Below are positions 58,275 to 64,000 of a stretch of DNA of 64,000 nucleotides, in pieces. The DNA is from Lichenostomus cassidix. Lineage: Eukaryota; Chordata; Aves; Passeriformes; Meliphagidae. Position numbers and translations under genes: made by a program. The notes beneath the pieces are model-generated. The model did no database searches. It worked only from the letters and a program-made list of their open reading frames with translations, and was not told the origin of the DNA. The stretch's first letter is position 1, and each line of letters opens with the position of its first letter. The stretch lies in contig CM039210.1 of the NCBI GenBank assembly GCA_008360975.2, positions 7,504,293 to 7,568,292 on the forward strand, in the 5' to 3' direction.

Positions 58275-59664
58275 CTGAAAGAAAACAAATTACAGAAAAT
58301 CAATATTAGAAAGGTCACACAACATAAATATGTACTCACTTGAACAGAATAACTGGAAATTATGCTTTTGTTAAAAGTTCCTGTTTTACAAGTCTCATTT
58401 TGTAAAATTTATCACTAATCATAAATGTTTTTAAAATAGGGCTGTGTGCTACCTGGAAAAGTGACTCTAAAAATGGCATCATGGGCTTTCTCATTCCTCT
58501 TGAATGATTTTATACCAACTGTTCACAGAGGTTTGTATGTAAAAAGATGGTTTTACCTGAGTTCCCTTTTGTGTATAGTCTATATGGATTTAGAATATAG
58601 GACAGTTTTTCATGTCTAACAACAAATGGATAATTCAGTGGAAATTCATATTTGGTCCTGGCTGACAATGGCATAACTCTGTTTGCTTCAAATTATACCC
58701 TCTGAAATTCCACTGACTTCAATAAGTATACATCAGTATAAAAGATAAATTACTCTCTTGATTGCAAGAACACAGTAATTGCATATTATCTCTTAACCAA
58801 GCTATGAGAAGTAAAAAGCAGTTAAAAAATACTGCCCTCATGAAACCTAACAGACACAACTAACAGATGTACAAACAACAGTACAAAGATGCCACTTTTA
58901 CACAGTGACTTTTCTGAATGGAACCGTACTTCAAAACAAATGTTAGAGGCCAGCTAATGAGTATGCCAGATCTAAAATTAATTTCAAAATAAACTGAAAC
59001 CCTAATATATGACTATGCCATTGCAGCACATCCTATCATCTCCTTTAAATTATTCTGGATGGTTCTTCTTTAATCAAATCTGTCAATATTATTTAAAAAT
59101 GTAAATTTTAAGTATGGAATTTTCTCAGGTATTCTGCATAACACTACTGTCATTCAAGCATTGGAGTTTCATCACTGACCTGGGAAGAAACAAATTAGGC
59201 TAATACTGACTACATCCACCTTAAGAGTTGCAAATGCAAATGTCCCCAAGTAAATACACTTCTGAAACATCAGTCATTCCTTTAAAATTTGTGTTATGTC
59301 CAGGAAGACAGCCCGTATTAAACATTAAGTGGTCTGCTGCAGTACCACAGGTATTCAGTGAGTTATGGCCCACTTGCCCAAAGGCACTTTTCCTCTGCCA
59401 TATAAGTATGCAGCATTACCACAATATCATCCACGCTTCAAAACACTGTGTGTTAAAAAGAAAAAGTTTCAAATCAGAATTAACTTTATTTAATCTGAAA
59501 ACATCTATACATTCCTATTTCTACAAAAGCAAAGCTCTCAACATTTAAGAAAAAGCAATGCTTTTAATGAAATAGTTTGATTTTTTCCTATTTCAAGCTG
59601 AACATTTATTTCATTGTCCTAACTTTAAATGAAGATGATACTAACAAGCATTTTAATATATTTT
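58275..59664 (-). other. FCHO2 intron, unique sequence
   Basis: AT-rich, no coding sequence or recognised element; presumably intronic. Confidence 0.55.
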
Positions 59665-60195
59665 TAGAAAGAATCATGTAATCATTTAGGTTGAAAAAGA
59701 CCTCCAAGATGATCAAGTCCACCACTAAACCATGTCCCCAAGTGCCATAGCTACACAGCTTTTAAATCCCTCCAGGGATAATGACTCCAGCATGGCCTGA
59801 GCAGCCTGTTCCAATGCTTGAGAACCCTTCCAGTGAATAATTTTCCTAATATCCAACCTAAACCTCCCCTGGTGCAAATTGAGGCCATTTCTTCTCATCC
59901 TGGGAGAAGAGACCAACCCCCACCAGATCCCTCTATGGAGCCTTTCTACCCTCCAGCAAATCAACACTCCCACCCAACTTGGTGTCATCTGAAAACTTGT
60001 CCAAATCATCAATAGAGATATTAAACAAACTAGCCCCAATACTGGGCCCTGGGGAACCCCACGAGTGACCAGCTGCCATCCGGACATAGCACCCTTCACC
60101 ACCAGCAAGGAGTGCACCTGTCCAAGCCATGGGCTGCAGCTTCTGCAAGAGAATGCCATGGGAAACAGTATCAAAGGCTAAAGTCTAGGTAGACC
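59665..60195 (-). mobile_element. Old CR1 fragment
   Basis: Minus-strand CR1 3' end and RT part with frequent small deletions (conserved GVPQGPVLG block near 60045). It ends where a younger CR1 begins, which appears to have inserted at or next to it. Confidence 0.82.
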
Positions 60196-60489
60196 ACATC
60201 ACAGAATCACAGAATCACCGGATTGGAAGAGATCTTCAAGATCACCAAGTCCAACCCATGCCCTAACATCACCTCAACTAAACCATGGCACTGAGTGCCA
60301 CATCCAACCTTTTTTTAAACACATCCAGGGATGGTGACTCCACCACCTCCCCGGGCAGACAATTCCAGAACTTTATCACTCTTTCAGTAAAAACTTTTTC
60401 CTAACATCCAACTTAAATTTCCCTTGGTGCAGCTTGAGACTGTGTCCTCTTGTTCTGTCAGTTGCTGCCTGGAAAAAAGAGACCAACCC

Positions 60490-63090
60490 CCACCTGACCA
60501 CAACCACTCTTCAGGTAGTTGTAGAGAGTGAAAAGGTCTCTTCTGAGTCTTCTTTTCTCAGGCTAAACAACCCCAGCTCCCTTGGTCGTTCCTCATAGGG
60601 CTTGTGTTCTGAGCCCTTCACCGGCCTCATCGCCCTCCTTTGGATACATTCGAGCATCTCAACGTCCTTCCTGAACTGAGGGGCCCAGAACTGGACACAG
60701 TACTCAAGGTGCGGCCTCACCAGTGCCGAGTACAGGGGAAGAATGACTTCCCTGGTCCTGCTGGCCACACTATTTCTAATACAGGCCAGGATGCCATTGG
60801 CCTTTTTGGCCACCTGGGCACACTGCTGGCTCATATTCAGTCAGCTGTCAACTGGTACCCCCGGGTCCCTTTCTGCCTGAGCACTGTCCAGCCACACTGT
60901 CCCCAGCCTGTAGTGTTGCGGGGAGTTATTGTGGCCAAAATACAGGACTCGGCACTTGGACTTGTTAAACTTCATCTTATTGGACTCTGCCCATCCATCC
61001 AATCGTTCCAGGTCTCTTTGTGGTGCCCTCCTACCTTCCAACAGATCGACACATGCTCCCAACTTAGAGTCATCTGCAAATTTACTAATGGTAGATTCAA
61101 TACCCTCATCCATGTTGTCAATAAAAATATTAAACAAAACTGGCCCCACCACAGATCCCTGAGGGACACCACTAGTGACTGGCCGCCAACTGGATGCGGC
61201 ATCATTCACCACCACTCTCTGGGCCCGGCCATCCAGCCAGTTCTTAACCCAGTGAAGAGTGCACCTGTCCAAGCTGTGAGCTGCCAGCTTTTCCAGGAGT
61301 TTACTGTGGGAAACGGTGCCAAAGGCCTTGCTGAAGTCCAAATAGACAACATCCACAGCCTTTCCCGCATCCACCAGGCAGGTCACCTGGTCATAAAAGG
61401 AGATCAGGTTGGTCAAACACGACCTACCCCTCCTAAACCCATGCTGGCTGGGTTTAAACACCCGGCCATCCTGTAAGTGCTGTGTGATGGCACTCAAAAC
61501 TGCTCCATGACTTTACTGGGTACCGAGGTTAGACTGACTGACCTATAATTTCCGGGATCCTCCTTCCTACCCTTCTTGTAAATGGGTGTCACATTGGCCA
61601 GCTTCCAGTCATCTGAAACCTCACCAGTGAGCCAAGACTGTTGGTAAATGATGGAGAGCGGCTTTGCAAGGTCTTCTGCCAGCTCCCTCGTCGCCCTGAG
61701 ATGGATCCCATCTGGTCCCATAGATTTATGAACATCCAGGCGGCTCAGCAGTTCTCTAACTGCTTCCTCCTGGATAACAGGGAGACCATCCTGCTCCCTG
61801 ACACCATCTACCGGAGCGGGAGGGCAGCTGTCCTGAGGACAAACCGTCTTTCTGATAAAGACTGAGGCAAAGAAGGCGTTAAACACCTCCGCCTTCTCCC
61901 CATCTGTGGTCACTAAATTCCCTTCCACATCCAGTAGAGAACCGAGATGGTTCTTATCCTTCCTTTTGCCATTAGCATATTTGTAAAAACATTTTTCATT
62001 ATCCTTCACAAAAGTTGCCAATTTAAGTTCTAACTGAGCTTTGGACTCTCTAATTTTTTTCCTACATGCCCTAATGACCCCCTTAAATATTTCCTGAGAT
62101 ACCTGACCCTCCTTCCAAAGATGATACATCCTCTTTTTATTCCTTAGTTCCTTCATAAGCTCATTGCCCATCCAGGCTGGACGTTTACCTCGTCGACTAA
62201 TCTTTCAGCACATGGGAATGGTCTGTTCCTGTGCCCTCAAGATCTCTGTTTTGAAGCACGCCCATCCTTCCCGAACTCCTTTGTTTTTAAGGGCTGCTTC
62301 CCGAGGAACTCTCTGAATAAGTCTCCTGAATAGGCCAAAATCTGCCCTCCGGAAGTCTAATGGGAAAGTTTTATTGATGCCTCTCCTGATTTCACCAAAT
62401 ATTGAAAACTCTATAATTTCATGATCACTACACCCTAGATGACCTCCAACCACCACATTTCCCACCGGCCCATCTCTATTAGCAAATGGCAGGTCTAGCA
62501 TAGTCCCTCCCCTGGTGGGCTCGCTCAGCAACTGTGACAAGAAGTTGCCTTCCGCACGCTCTAAGAACCTCCTAGACTGCCTCCTCTCTGCTGTGTTAAG
62601 TTCTCGGCAGACGTCTGGTAGGTTAAAGTCACCTACAAGAACAAGGGTTGGTGATCCTGAAACATCCTCCAGCTGCTTGTAGAATAAATTATCTACCTCT
62701 TCTTCCTGATTGGGTGGTTAATAACAGACCCAGCAGGATGTCAGCCTTATTGGCCTTCCCCTTAATCCTTACCCATAGGCATTCAACTTCATCATCATTA
62801 GTTTCAATTTCCATGGCATCAAAAGCCTCCCTAATATAAAGGGCCACCCCTCCACCTCTTCTCCCTCTCCTGTCTCTTCTGAAGAGCTTGTAGCCATCCA
62901 GTGCAGCGCTCCAGTTATGTGAGTCATCCCACCACATTTCCGTGATGGCGACTACATCACAGCGTTGCTGCTGTACAATGGCTTCCAGCTCCTCTTGTTT
63001 GTTACCCATGCTGCATGCATTAGTATACATGCACTTCAGCTGGGCTGCTAATTTCACCCCTGACTCTGGCTTACCACCCTTGGGCTTGCT
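60490..63090 (-). pseudogene. CR1 ORF2: endonuclease plus reverse transcriptase, few lesions
   Basis: N-terminal endonuclease: TNACSMGNKQEEL near 63010, TEMWWDD near 62930, GDFNLPDV-like text near 62620, CSDHEIIEF near 62415. RT follows: NEKCFYKYANGKRKDKN near 61970, GPDGIHLR near 61700, DFSKAF near 61330, [13 protein letters not shown] near 61150, and catalytic FADDSKLG near 61070, which keeps both aspartates. The C-terminal block ends near 60500. Breaks: a frameshift near 62700, a TGA near 62207, a stop/frame change near 61495 and a stop near 60838. Known role: nicking target DNA and priming reverse transcription at the CR1 3' tail. This copy is dead but only lightly damaged. Confidence 0.9.
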
Positions 63091-63124
63091 TCTGGAGAGC
63101 CTAGTTGCATCCTCTTCCCCCTTG

Positions 63125-64000
63125 GAACCTAGTTTAAAGCCCTCTCAATGAATTCTGCCAGTTCATGGGCTAAAATCCTTTTGCCCTTAACAGATAGATG
63201 GAGCCCATCTGGCTCCACTGGGCCAAGTGCTGTGAAAATTGCCCCATAATCAAAAAACCCAAAATTTTGCTGATGACACTGACCCTTGAGCCACTTGTTG
63301 ATAATGTGGGCTCTCCTGTTCCTTTCATCGTTTGTCTCTGCCACCGAAGGGACTGAGCAAAACACTATTTGTGCTCCTGCCCTATCAACCACTCGACCCA
63401 GTGCCCTGAAGTCCCTTTTATAGTGCTCTTCTTTTCGATTTAATCACTGCCAGCCTGGAGTATCAGCAGTGGGTAATAATCGGAGGGCTGAATCAGCCCA
63501 GGAAGTCTCTCTGTAATATCCCATACCCGGGCCCCAGGGAGGCGATGGATCTACCTGTGGAATGGGTCTGGTTGACATACAGGGCCCTCTGTTCCCCTCA
63601 GAAGAGAGTTGCCTACCACAACTACCCTTCTTTTCTTTATAATGCTAGAGGTAATAATCCATCTGACAGGCAAAGTAGAATTGGGAGGTTCACTGGACAG
63701 ATTATTTTCTTCTATGTCATCTGGCTGACCCTCCTCATCCAGGGCCTCATGCCTATTCTTAAGTGGCACCTGGGTAGGCAATGGGGGTCGGGAGGAATTT
63801 TTATTACCTCCCCAAATAGGAACCCATTTCCACTCCCCTTCATCCACCAGGTGTCCTCCTATTGCCTGACAGTAGGAGGCATGGGAGTCCTGTGACTCCT
63901 GGGGGGCTTCTCTCAAGGATGAAAGGTTGAAGCTCCACCAGTCTTTCACTTTCTCTAATGCTTCTTAGTCTTTCTACTTCCTCCTTAAGCTCAACCACCA
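63125..64000 (-). pseudogene. CR1 ORF1 with SGNH/GDSL-type esterase domain, broken
   Basis: Starts beyond the right edge. A charged, coiled-coil-like segment lies near 63950-64000. A linker and then RRVVVVGNSLLRGTEG (near 63560-63610) correspond to the GDS block; the usual Asp is Asn, but the nucleophile Ser is present. The final block DGLHLS (near 63180) supplies the family's Asp and His. The segment 63393-63550 is out of frame. Esterase-containing ORF1 proteins are known for CR1; the exact role is unclear. Confidence 0.82.

Larger units (their letters stand above)
60199..64000 (-). mobile_element. Long, comparatively young CR1 with ORF1 and ORF2
   Basis: Minus-strand CR1 from its 3' tail (two ATTCTGTG units at 60199-60218) through ORF2 and ORF1, running off the right edge. 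At least 3.8 kb are present, more than any other CR1 here. Long uninterrupted stretches of both ORFs remain, so it is among the youngest CR1s in the window. Confidence 0.93.

Overview
The window looks like a bird chromosome. CR1 non-LTR retrotransposons with the avian octamer tail (ATTCTRTG)n and endogenous retrovirus (ERV) LTRs dominate it. The only host gene I can support is the 3' half of FCHO2 (F-BAR and mu-homology endocytic adaptor), on the minus strand. There are no bacterial genes, CRISPR arrays or operons.

Layout. (1) 1-10132 is a stack of retroviral insertions. A class II (beta-like) provirus, 'A' (gag, dUTPase, protease, RT, RNase H, 3' LTR), sits inside the pol gene of a class I (gamma-like) provirus, 'B' (integrase, env, 3' LTR). 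B sits inside a CR1, and solo LTRs lie inside both proviruses. (2) 10133-25089 is a mosaic of CR1 fragments and solo LTRs with little unique sequence. (3) 25090-35025 is a CR1 split by an LTR, which is itself split by a further LTR and by a complete-ended class I provirus 'C' with two 436-bp LTRs. C carries two more solo LTRs and an odd CpG-rich segment. (4) 35366-58274 is FCHO2: a repeat-free 3' UTR of about 2.2 kb and ten coding exons on the minus strand. They encode the proline/serine-rich linker and the whole C-terminal mu-homology domain. All ten exons join in one open frame. Introns carry CR1s and nested LTRs. (5) 59665-64000 is an old CR1 fragment followed by a long, young-looking CR1 on the minus strand. 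The young copy has ORF2 (endonuclease plus reverse transcriptase) and ORF1 (SGNH/GDSL esterase).

Most LTR boundaries below come from reading TG...CA ends together with target-site duplications (TSDs) of 4, 5 or 6 bp by eye. This gives an insertion order. The viral genes are all broken by stops, frameshifts, deletions or insertions. The host exons are intact and have usable splice sites, including one GC-AG intron. FCHO2 lies in a region orthologous to the avian Z. The very high ERV load makes a sex-chromosome (Z, or W gametolog) origin worth testing. I did not find a convincing new defence or mobile system. The strongest oddities are the promoter-like CpG-rich segment inside provirus C, the long ORF that crosses it, and the GC-AG intron and cassette exon of FCHO2.
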